In this document: piece by piece, positions 46,408 to 56,599 of the stretch
Numbering within the stretch: the first letter of the stretch is position 1
How the letters are laid out: each line of letters opens with the position of its first letter
Assembly (NCBI GenBank): GCA_036244855.1
Contig: BQKZ01000743.1
Location: 6,950-70,949, forward strand
DNA: 64,000 bases
Source of the DNA: Temnopleurus reevesii
Taxonomy: Eukaryota > Echinodermata > Echinoidea > Temnopleuroida > Temnopleuridae
Direction of reading: 5' to 3'
Notes under the pieces: model-generated
What the model was told of the DNA's origin: nothing
Databases searched by the model: none
What the model saw: only the letters and a program-made list of their open reading frames with translations
Translations under genes and position numbers: made by a program

Positions 46408-47189
46408 TTTTATCTCCTTAGCCTCATAAAATTATGCAACTAAATTCGAGGCTATACTATTGCCCTAATAGCGAATTGTAAATATACCATGGACTATTTG
46501 CAAATCAAGATTCTGAATAATGTAACAATATCAATATGATCTAATTGCTTAAACAACGTATGCTAAACTAAAAATGAAAACATATATTTCATATTAGCGA
46601 CTGCTCGATGACTAAAAAACAATTCCATTTAGGTGCAGAAAATGTAATCTTCGCGATAAAGCCCTATTTCTGTACTGAAAGAAATCGCTTAAAGATTAGA
46701 AAAGTGGATGGACTGTGTACTAGTTTCTTACACTGCCAAATGTTTGCCCACATATACTGAAAAAAGAAAGGTCTGCATCTCCCGTAGGCACCCCATGTGT
46801 ATCTCTATCTAGTTCCATTGCTCCAGTCATGTATACAGAAGGTATGTCTAAAGATAGCAATGAACTGATAATCTATCGACATATCATCTAAGTAGCCAAG
46901 TTTCATTGGCAGACAATTCCCATAATGACATCAGTGACATTTCTCATGTAGAAGTATTTTATTTTTGGTTTATGCCCGACTAAGCGTTCCGCATATGAAT
47001 CTCAACGTATCATGTATTATGAGCATATTCTTAATCAGATTTATAGCTGTGGGTTTTACCGTAATTTGAAGTGGCAAACATGCCCCGGGTAGTTCATTAA
47101 TTTGCAAAAGAATGGGTGCCAACTTTTGAGTAAAATGTTGCCCGTCGCGATCCAATATTTCTTAGCATATAATAGGGAAACTGATGTAC

Positions 47190-47206
47190 ACCTTCCCCCC
47201 CCCCCC

Positions 47207-47245
<39 letters not shown>
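47190..47245. repeat. Poly-C and CT microsatellite
   Basis: About 22 C residues followed by CT repeats, the same architecture as the left end of the window. Confidence 0.93.
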
Positions 47246-47249
<4 letters not shown>

Positions 47250-47753
47250 CTCCTACTGCCTGAGATGGATTTAGATAACTTACAAATAAATTGAATTACG
47301 TTTTGTTATTTTTTCCATCGTAAGCCTATTATGTCTAATGTCTTCAAAGCCGTTTAGTTGACTAAAACAAAATCATTGATCATATTTTATTTGTACATAA
47401 ATCCTGATCTGAATTAATCTCCTTGTAAATATCAATTATTTAATATCAATACTTAATTATATGGGGCTGTGTTTTGAAAAACTTTACAGGGCAAGCAAGA
47501 AATGTTATTATTATTTTTCCATACTGATATTTGTGCAATAAAAATTACAATCGGACTTCCAGCATTGATAACTTTAAAATAGCCAATCAATATAGCTTTT
47601 ATATTGTGGTAATATGATAATGTAGTCGATATCGTTCATGTGGCAAAAAGTTACTTTCTATTTGCTCTAGTAATCCTGTATAGATAGGGAGAAAGGGGGA
47701 TCTTTGTGAAGCATGTTGAATGCCCCTTCCTTCCACTTCTTGTAACATGTTGC

Positions 47754-48010
47754 AAAGGTGGACTCACACCTTTGCGTTTTTATCCTGCTTCGGCCCAGCA
47801 TTTTTGAAAATTAAAAACGCCCTCTGGACACATAAATACGCCGGTCATACGATGGACCAACGTTAGGCGTTCGCTCCTCGATAACAATTAAGCCGAAAGT
47901 CAGTCCACCGTTCGATCTGCGTATACTCTTTTCTCGGGAAACGTTTCTATGTGGTTTTTTTTTCAAAACGCAGGGGAGATGCTAAAACGCAAAGGTGTAA
48001 GTTAGCCTTA
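47754..48010. mobile_element. Palindromic MITE (family P, copy 3)
   Basis: Ends AAGGTGGACTCACACCTTTG and the complementary CAAAGGTGTAAGTTAGCCTT, with inner arms GGACCAACGTTAGGCG and GCCGAAAGTCAGTCC. The ends are imperfect but clearly paired. Confidence 0.7.
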
Positions 48011-48777
48011 AGAAAACTAGTGTAGGTATCCAACGACGTGCTTTACAAAAAATCCCTTTTCTCCGATAGCCACTTCAGCAAAATAAAAGGCTTTCCTGTG
48101 AAATATATATCTAACAAATTATAGCTTTATATTTACATATTTTCTCCAAGATATCAATAACAAAATTCTGATTATATTATTTTTGGAGCACACATTAGTA
48201 CGCTACATAAATGGTCGGTTTCCGTCAAATTGAACAATGAGGGAATTTCCAGAAAACATTTTCGATTTTGCAAGGATTTTGTTACAAGTTTCATTTTGTT
48301 CTTATCTGATTGTTAGTCTTCGGAATATCAGTTTCCTTGTTTCAATATTATTGCCTTACAACCTCTGAGAAAATTAAGATAACACTTTTTTGTCAATTGA
48401 CTCCAACTATACTGCCAATGTGTACTCATTGAAATGAAATATGTTCCTAAAGACTCAGTCAACTATTTGCGTTTACAGCTGACATAATTATTTTGGGTTT
48501 ATTTCATGGTATGTATGCGCGGGAGGCACGTTTGCCAACGATTGAGTGCAAGACAAACGTGTTCGAGGTCGGCCACGCGTCTTCCCTGCGAATTCAATTG
48601 ACACTAAACATACATTGTCTTTAAGACGGAAATGTGGATGTGCCCGCATGTGTGTGTCTGAACGTATGCCCAGCAATTTGAATTTATTTTTGTTACGCCC
48701 TGAAATTCACAGGAGATACAGATGACATGTTTGATAAGTTATTGAAAAAATATGATCATGCCAAGATGTGTGATATG

Positions 48778-48903
48778 GGGCCTGTAACATAAAAGATGCA
48801 ATTAAACTTACGATAAATATTAATTGCAAGTCTATGGCAAAATGTGTACCAAGGAGATGCAATTAATTGCAAAATTAATTGTATCTCTTTATGTTACAGG
48901 CCC
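48778..48903. mobile_element. Short foldback MITE (family G)
   Basis: GGGCCTGTAACATAAA at the left and TTTATGTTACAGGCCC at the right are perfect 16-bp inverted repeats, with inner pairing of AGATGCAATTAA. A related, decayed copy lies near 61366-61460. Confidence 0.8.
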
Positions 48904-50246
48904 ATGTGTCTTACACTGTAAACTGCAATAGGCTTTCGTGGTAATAATTATACCATCAATTAAAACAATCACAGGAATAAAAAAGAATGAAAATGAGAAA
49001 CCTCATACGTTGCTCAATAAACGATCAATAAGTTTACTCAAATTTACGAGAGTATTAGAAAAAAACTTTGGCTCGATCTCTCGTCAGAACGCCTGAAGTA
49101 AACATAAGATAACAAATGGATTCTCATTTGGAACAATCATACGGGCCTTCAAAATTCGTCACCTACACCAGTAAAAAATGAATATTGTTTTATCAACTAC
49201 CAAGGATAATTATTAATAACTTATTTCAAACATTTTTGCATATACATACGATTTCAATAAGGCGATAGTCTGTATATACAGGAGCATGACCATGATGCCA
49301 ATGTATGTGCAATATTTGCGATTGCTCTAAAAGCTTACAGCAACTTAAATTAACACGTAATGTGATCGTAAATCGTCAAAAAGAAAAACTCGAAGTGTAT
49401 ACATGATAGCGGGCTTTTAATACTCAATAGGAATCGATATTTTCTCCATGCAGAGCATGTGTCATAATTACAACATTTGATTAGCACCATTATCACGAGT
49501 ACAATTGCCCAACGATTGCGTATGCTAGTTTGAAGGACATTTTAGAATAATTTATTTTTTCCGATGTTGTATTTTCTTTTGGGGATGAGGTAGTGTAAGA
49601 TCGGTCATGCACCAAATGTACAAACTTTATATTTTTGTCACAGTCATGGTTGACATAAGACCTTGAAAAGTACTGTGAAATTAGTTTAAAATACGAGATG
49701 ATTCATTTAGCTAGATCTGATACATGAACATGTTTTCCTAACAATTTCATGACGAATCGTGTAATCATAACTATAACTGAATACCACTCTGATTCGAGGG
49801 GTTCACTTCTTTTAAATGAATTGATGAGACAAATATTGGTTATTTAGATTTTGTTGGAATTCCCCACATACAGACATAACAAAAAATTGAATTTGTATCC
49901 TTTTGTTAATAAAGATCTATAAAATAAATTATATTCTGTGATTCTGAGTCTTACCCCATTTTATTTTTACTTGAGACACATGTTTGCTGAATCAACTTTT
50001 AGATTTCAAGACCCTTCCCATTCTCACTCCCGCCCCTCTGAATTTCCTGCTTGTAATCAAAGCAAGAATTCTTTCTGGGCCAGACCCAGTCTTAACACGT
50101 TGGGCAAAAAGTTTCCCCAAGCACTGCGCAAATACTGTCTACACAACTACTGGTTAAAATGGTTCTACTTATGGTGGAATTTTGAAATAAACACCATACA
50201 TTGGACATACTCTGACAAATATTTGTGTCAAATATGTCCAACTAAA

Positions 50247-50501
50247 TAAAGGCCGACTCACTTAATTGCGTTTTTAGCCTGCGTCGCGGTCCAGCGTTTT
50301 GACAATCATTGAAAATGCTTCCTGGACACTAAAGGACGCAGGTCATAAGGTGGATTAACATTCGCGTGCGCTCCTTCTGCGCAAGCCGAACGTCAGTCTA
50401 CCGTCTGATCAACGTGTACTATGCGATCGGAGAGCATTTTTTATTTTCAAAAACGTTGAGCCGACGCAGGCTAAACCACAAAGGGGTGACTCGGCCTTTA
50501 T
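50247..50501. mobile_element. Palindromic MITE (family P, copy 4)
   Basis: The best-preserved copy. Left end AAAGGCCGACTCAC and right end GTGACTCGGCCTTT are near-perfect inverted repeats. GCGTTTTTAGCCTGCGTCG is mirrored by CGACGCAGGCTAAACCAC. Confidence 0.8.
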
Positions 50502-51443
50502 GCGGAATTTTGCGATTTTACAATAAATGGGGCATGTATTAACCAAAAACTGTATGTCTATTGCTATTGCCCAGTGTTGGACGAACTTTAATTTGCCCAA
50601 CTTTTTAGGAGTGTAAATGTATCATCCCGATCATCCTCCGTGTCTTATACTCCAATCATCCTTGATTAGAAAATACATGGCAAATACATTTAACAGTCGC
50701 GATGCCAAAATACTTCATGTGAGATATTTGGAAACGATAAAATAAGATTTTTAGAAAGTATAATTTCTTTAACCAATTGATTTTACAATATATTTTATGA
50801 ATCAATTATGATACAACAATCAAAACATAATTTTTCACGTATTTCTAACAATATATACAACAATTTACTTAATTGTACATCATAGTACAGCTCGATAAAA
50901 ACAAAGTTTGATTCATTGTGATTTATTCAATAAATGGATATTTCAACTTTTTAAAGAGAACCAATTGTAAGATATATGAAACCTGTTTTGCATTTGGAGA
51001 TATTGAAGAATAATGGGTAATGACAAATCGTAATAATCATGAGAGGGGCCTCGCATATAGCACATTTTCTAATCTCAACAAAATATGTATGTTCTGCCAT
51101 GCTGTGATTTTTATTTAATCGGGCAGTGTTTACGTCATGTTACGCCAACAAGGTATACAGGTTTGTCTTTGAAATTGTTCGTCAAAATGAGATTAAATTG
51201 TAAAATTCATTTGCAATCCACAACTAAGCCCATATCTTCTGCTAATTGGAGTTGTTTATATCACAATGCGCACTTCATGGTCCTAAATGTTGACCGATAA
51301 TGGGCAACGCAGAATCAAGGCTATACGAATAAGAAGTGAATATTTACAATATCAGGGTCATACAGCGATTGGTGTTCAACTGTATGTGGTCTATTAATAT
51401 ACATTTTTATAAACATTAAAAAGTCTTTTAAACATTCAAATCT

Positions 51444-51468
51444 TTAAAAAAAAAAAAAAAAAAAAAAG
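51444..51468. repeat. Poly-A run
   Basis: About 24 A residues just downstream of the R3 stop, on the strand opposite the gene. Simple sequence. Confidence 0.9.
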
Positions 51469-51715
51469 ATATATACACATCACGAACACAAGACGAGAAG
51501 TAACAAATGTGTGAGGGAGGGAATGTGTGTGAGTGTTTGTAATATTTACAGACAAACAAGAGTCGGTTTGACCAAAAAGTGAAAACGGATATTATTTTTT
51601 TTATTCCGATTTCACCTGTTCACTAGCAATACAAAAAACATCTAATGTCTAATTGATTAGATAATTAGATAACTAGTCCTTTACTGCACAGCAAGGTTTT
51701 AATGGCGGTACTTTT

Positions 51716-52771
51716 CTAAACGCCTATCATAAGTTTATTATAGGATCGATCATTGCTCCTCCCTGAAACATCTGATGATCCAATGGATGATGCACGTCTT
51801 CTGCCATCGTGTGGTCGAATCATCTTTGAATAGCATCCTACTTCTTCAGCACATGTTACCGACCGAGTTGAAGGAGCCTCCACCAGCTCGTATGGTGAAG
51901 GTGCGCGCTCTCGAAGCGATCCAGCTCGGATTCTCCCTTCGAGGCATCGTTCTCCTGGGGCACCCAGTATCATCCGGTGTTTCTCCAGGGTTTTAGGTGA
52001 CCATGTCCCACCGCGTAGAATCCCAACGCTTGATGACTTCTCCAGAACTGGTCGGGCCTTCGTTGCTGGTGGTTTCAAAGCCACTTTTTGTTTGAAGTTT
52101 ATATTATTGTCATTGGTAATCCTGGATGACGGGCCATCCTTATTTGGAGACACAGGACACGTATTATCATTCTCATCACAAGACTTCAACACTTTATTCC
52201 TATCCGTTACAATCGGTAGTACCTGTCGCCATCGTTTACCCACATCACGATTCTCCAGAGGACTCGGAGTACGGTCTTCTTTTTGTTTCATTTTGTTTGG
52301 CATCGTCTTTTCGAGACCGAAGTAAAAGGGCTCTGGTTTTTCAAGCTGCTTTTGGATTTTCTTTGAAAGACTCCTTTTCGGTCGACTCTCTCGAAGTCGA
52401 ATACTCGGTCGCTTCTTTGTGTCTGTGGCATCTACAATTTCTGTTACGACATACGCTATCGGGGTTTTGCAGGGTGACCCGCTAGAGCCGGGAGTGCCCA
52501 CGGGGGACTCGGACTCAGACCTTCCAGATGGTGTTGGTGCAAAATCTGAACCCGTCAAACAATTACTAGTCTGTGCCCGTGGTCTCATGGTCGTACTCAT
52601 CTGAGACTGGTTATTTGTTGGCGTCCGTATACGACTGTCTAAAGTACAACTCCTATCAAATACCTTCTTGAGAGGAAGCTCTAGACTGTTCTTCAGCTCA
52701 GCTACTGTCGGAGAAAGCATCGTGTGTCCTTGAGAAGGGGAGTCGTCTAGAAAACTCTCCAGCGAGTTCAA
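51716..52771 (-). CDS. R3 last exon: long basic cytoplasmic tail
   Basis: An open frame of 351 codons plus stop, entered at TTG (Leu) directly after a CACAG acceptor. It is rich in Ser, Pro, Arg and Lys, with many Ser-Pro and Arg-x-x-Ser sites. Tyrosine motifs include SPYELV (fits the ITIM consensus), YSKM (the YxxM class bound by PI3-kinase p85), YFGL and SYNKL near the C-terminus. Codon-level coherence over 1 kb makes coding status very likely even though an in-frame stop lies just upstream. It could belong to a separate protein, but membrane and juxtamembrane exons line up with it in phase. Confidence 0.75.
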   Translation of the reverse strand: MNSLESFLDDSPSQGHTMLSPTVAELKNSLELPLKKVFDRSCTLDSRIRTPTNNQSQMSTTMRPRAQTSNCLTGSDFAPTPSGRSESESPVGTPGSSGSPCKTPIAYVVTEIVDATDTKKRPSIRLRESRPKRSLSKKIQKQLEKPEPFYFGLEKTMPNKMKQKEDRTPSPLENRDVGKRWRQVLPIVTDRNKVLKSCDENDNTCPVSPNKDGPSSRITNDNNINFKQKVALKPPATKARPVLEKSSSVGILRGGTWSPKTLEKHRMILGAPGERCLEGRIRAGSLRERAPSPYELVEAPSTRSVTCAEEVGCYSKMIRPHDGRRRASSIGSSDVSGRSNDRSYNKLMIGV

Positions 52772-55700
52772 CTGTGAGGATTGGTAGGACGGTTATTGTT
52801 GATGCCGCTGTAAGGGTTGCATTACCATAGTGGGAACTATGACGTCGTCATATTCTTCAGATACTAGGGCAACGCCTTCTGTGTCATCTTCACTCTCCGC
52901 TGAATAGAAATCGAAAGATAAGAATTAATCTTAATTCATTGATATATATATTACTTTCGATTATTCTTTGCTTTATTGAAACCAGATCAAAAGTCTTCAT
53001 GAGATGCTCTTCATACCAATTGAGAGTTGATTCTTATCTTCATTATGAAAACTCCCTCAAACAAAGAATTGAAATTATGCAAGATTAAAGTGTATACAAT
53101 AAGGAAATACATAGTACATGAATCATGTAAATGAACAACTTAGATAAACGTATGTAATTGCCATTTTAATGATAGATATCGTTTGCTTTTTAAACTCAGT
53201 TACTCATTTATATATATTTCTATACAATTCTAAGCAGTTCTTGTGATATATTATTAAGACGTTGAAAACCATCATAATGAGTTCTGATGTGTCAATGGCA
53301 ACGAATTTTGTCAGAAAAAAAGTTGAAAAATCAAAACGCCCCGATCATACTAAATGATTTTCATTTGTATGATTAACCGTGCCCAAAACTGCTTACCTAA
53401 GAATTCTTACAGAAATGACATCGTGTTAGCCAATTACGCATCTAGCAGATTTGTGCTATTTTTAAATTTGTTTCCGAACCACTATAAATTCTATTAAAAT
53501 ACAAAAGAGTTTGTGTCATTATAAATTGTTTTATATTATACAATTGTGTTGCTCCCCATCATCTTCTAAGAACTTACCCTCATTATTGTCTGTTCTATCA
53601 GGAACATCTTTTACGACGCTCTGCTTTAACGATCTGCAATGGAATTATGTGCAAGTGGTTGATAATATTATTAAGAAGTTTTAAGAACATATCATTTACA
53701 TGCCTCGATTAATATTTCTGCGTTGAATATAATTATATTCAGAAAAAAGGAATCGAAAACTGCTTGGATATACAATTATGCTACATCTTGAAATGCATCA
53801 GTCAAACCATTAACAGCTGTTCTTCCTGAGTGCTTCTCAATATTTTCAACTCACCAATGACGAAGAGACTATTCTTTCATCGACTGATTCATTGAATAAA
53901 CAACACAGTGGAAACAAGAAATGATTTGTTCTTTAGTCATATTAATCGAAGATGTTGGATCTCTTATGCTTGATTGTTGCAGGAAAGGGTTTGGATTGAA
54001 CCTTTGCCTGTGCAAATTTACTTTACGTTAATTCTGATATAATTAAAACATTCCAATCTGTTTGTAATGTATACTTTAAAACATTATAACGTACTAAGTC
54101 TCGTTTAGGATTCTGTGACCTAATATTGTCCACCCATGAACAGAGTAGGAGTCATAACCAAAACGACTCAACCCCACAGAATCCATCTTCAGGATCTTGC
54201 CACAATATTTGGGCTTCCCCAGGACTCTGTGACCTCATGTTATGGAAGTCCTCTGTGACCTGATACTATCTACCCTTGAACACGCAACCACGTAGAATCT
54301 GTCATACCCCAAGGTTGATTTCTTGGGTGAGACCATAGATATTTTTGGGCTCTTTGGGAAGACGTATTCTGTTAGCCTAGTCAGACAGAGCGTTCTGCTT
54401 TATGCGTCCCTCTATGTTCAGATGTAGAAAATATTAGGTCACATAGTCCTAAACTGAACAACAGCGTACCTTGTATTGTGTTCTATGCTGAGGCAGGAAA
54501 TATTCTTGAATAGTCTTGCTATGATGATTGCTTGGATGATACAGAATATTAATGAGATGCTTCCAAGGCCAACACCTACGGCGCCCAACATCAGTGTCAC
54601 ATCTATAGATACATACATGAAAAAAAGGAATATTAAAGGCGTAATAATATTTAAGGCACATTCATGCGTTTATGTTTATAACCAGCGTATGCATAGCTAG
54701 GCGTTGATTTAAAGTAGACCCATGGAAAACGCTTGAATGACGTTGAATACATTCGGCTAGTGCTCGACGTCAGTCAACGCAGTTAAAAAAGGTGCAATGT
54801 TTCACCTTGCAACACCAGGAGCACATTTTTTTCAAGGTGCAAATGTATCACTTCATTCCAAGGTAAACGTTATACCGACTGAGCTGCTACCTGCTTTCAA
54901 CCGATTGACGAATTTATCACATGAAATATATACTTTATACGTGAACAGTGACAATCCATTTCGCGTGGAAAATATGCAAAAGTATCCGCTAGTTTAACAA
55001 CACTTCCGAAGGGCGTTTCATAAAGATTCTCGCCAGCGACAAGTAGTCAGCGTTGACTAATCTACTAATCCAATGAAATACCTATTTTTTATTTGAAGAA
55101 AATCTCTCTCGCTAACTGCTGCTATTGTAATTTTCGGAAAATGAATGTTTATTGCTGGCGACAAGCTTCATGGAACACACTTCTGGTCCGTGTTTCACCA
55201 AGTTACGAAAGACTTTGAGAACGACTTTATGTACGACTGGTATCAGTTCTTGTGCCAAATTACACTCGTTAACGTACTTCAGTCTTTTCGTGCGTAACTT
55301 TAAGAACGATTAGGTGAAACAACGCACTGATGTCTTAATGTCCACCACTCAATGCGAGTGGATGCACAGCTCAGTCGAGAGATCGTCTGACTTAGAATGA
55401 AGAGATCCTTCATTGTGCGGATTTGGACCCCATAACTTTCTCATTTTAATGCATGTATCTTTTTTTTAAATATTGCATCTTTATCAAGAAGGCACAATAA
55501 TGCACCCATAAAGTTGAAATGTTGACCCCTGCGCAAACGTCTTTCTGTGTGCGTAGGAAGACGCAGGGAACACACTCTGCTGACGTTGAAGACTTTAGGC
55601 TCACATTCGACTGTAACCTACCTCTTACGCACAGGGACAGTCAAACAAGTTGGCTATTAACGAAAATGTGTGACTGCGACGAAAATTAAAAGCTAAGTTC

Positions 55701-56564
55701 TTGTTTTTTATATAGAAATGAATTTTTATAGGAATTTCTGAAGCTGATTATCTTCCAGAAATTTTTGTTTAAAAAAAATCAAATAATAAATGCTTAGTGA
55801 ATTTCATAAGTACTTGTTTTTTTTCTGGAACAGCTTACACAGGAGACCAGTTTGCAGGGAAAAACCCGATAAATTCAGTGGGGAATTTGATATATTCTTA
55901 CTCTCACGGACATCCTGGACAAGCATTTTGGACATTATTGTTTATTCATCATTCTATTAAACATGTATGTGTCATTTTTCTTTGTTTTTGCCAGTTTATG
56001 CTTTACATTTGAAAAAGTGTCAATAAGGATAATACAAACATTGGAATCTTTCTTTAATCTGAGTGTATGCCACATTTTAAATAGCAGTATATGCAATAAT
56101 CGAATTCGCTGAAGTTTGTGCCTGTATAGATATGTTTGAATGAAGAAATAAATAAATGAATAAATAAATCACTCTGTACGACTATTGAAATTGCATGCAT
56201 GCAAGAATCATGGGGGGGGGGGGGCTTTAGTTGCTTAAGGGGCGCAAAATTTGAGATAAAAATGCCGCCGAAATCGCAGAGAGGGAAGCCAAATCAGGTG
56301 ATGACGTTCCCCCATTTTTTTTTTACTTGACAGCCTCTGGCGGGGGGGGGGGCAAATTTCGTTTGAGGAGCGCCAACAGTCGAGTCCACCCCCCTCCCCC
56401 TCCGTCTCAAAATCCTGGGTTCGCGCATGTAGATATTTATAGCATCGACTTGATTTACCGCTTGTCTATTTACGTACCTCGATCTTTAACACTCGGTTTC
56501 ATAATGGTTGATCCTTCTTCTACAACGACAAGACAAAAGATATTGTATAACCATTGCACCGATA
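51716..56564 (-). CDS. R3: receptor-like gene, membrane and tail exons; 5' end not identified
   Basis: Minus-strand exons: 56564-56478 (phase 1-1), 54602-54470 (1-2, membrane), 53633-53578 (2-1), 52899-52826 (1-0) and 52771-51716 (0 to stop). The first four junctions are standard GT-AG. The last pair is separated by 54 nt that carry an in-frame TAA, best read as a very short intron (donor GTAATG, acceptor CCTCACAG). The 54602 exon encodes LGAVGVGLGSISLIFCIIQA and then IIIARLFKN. The tail is about 380 residues, basic and Ser/Pro/Arg-rich. The exon at 56478-56564 is the least certain. No signal peptide was found; candidate ectodomain exons near 60.9-61.1 kb are listed separately. The role is presumably a tyrosine-motif surface protein like R1 and R2, but the tail differs in charge and composition. 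Confidence 0.65.
52772..52825 (-). other. 54-nt mini-intron with an in-frame stop (R3)
   Basis: On the minus strand the segment begins GTAATG and ends CCAATCCTCACAG. It contains TAA at 52795-52793 and a branch-point-like ATAAC about 25 nt before its end. Its length is a multiple of three, so retention leaves the frame unchanged but stops translation after 34 tail residues. The alternatives are a nonsense mutation (CAA to TAA) or a sequencing error. Confidence 0.55.
54470..54602 (-). CDS. R3 transmembrane exon
   Basis: A phase 1-2 exon with acceptor TCTATAG and donor GTACGC. It encodes DVTLMLGAVGVGLGSISLIF, then CIIQAIIIARLFKNISCLS: about 24 hydrophobic residues followed by an Arg/Lys flank. 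Same phase class as the R1 and R2 membrane exons. Confidence 0.78.
55011..55180. mobile_element. Foldback MITE in R3 intron 1
   Basis: GCGTTTCATAAAGATTCTCG and CCAGCGACAAG at the left mirror TGCTGGCGACAAGCTTCATG and GAACAC at the right. About 170 bp, no coding frame. Confidence 0.65.
55190..55326. mobile_element. Second foldback MITE, ten bases from the first
   Basis: Left GTGTTTCACCAAGTTACG and right AACGATTAGGTGAAACAACGC pair as inverted ends. GTTACGAAAGACTTTGAG is matched by AGTCTTTTCGTGCGTAAC on the other side. It belongs to a different family from its neighbour. Confidence 0.65.
56210..56420. other. G-rich and C-rich low-complexity stretch
   Basis: Several runs of 8-11 G or C residues. 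The plus-strand open stretch over it is compositional. Confidence 0.6.
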
Positions 56565-56599
56565 CTGAAAGCAGCGTGTTGTTTATAAATTCACAACAA

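Larger units (their letters stand above)
46420..51700. other. Convergent intergenic region between R2 and R3
   Basis: This holds the 3' flanks of both genes. AATAAA occurs at about 47538 on the plus strand and could serve R2. The rest is AT-rich with MITEs and microsatellites. Open stretches of up to about 100 codons (for example near 49938-50249) have no recognisable product or splice context. Confidence 0.5.
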
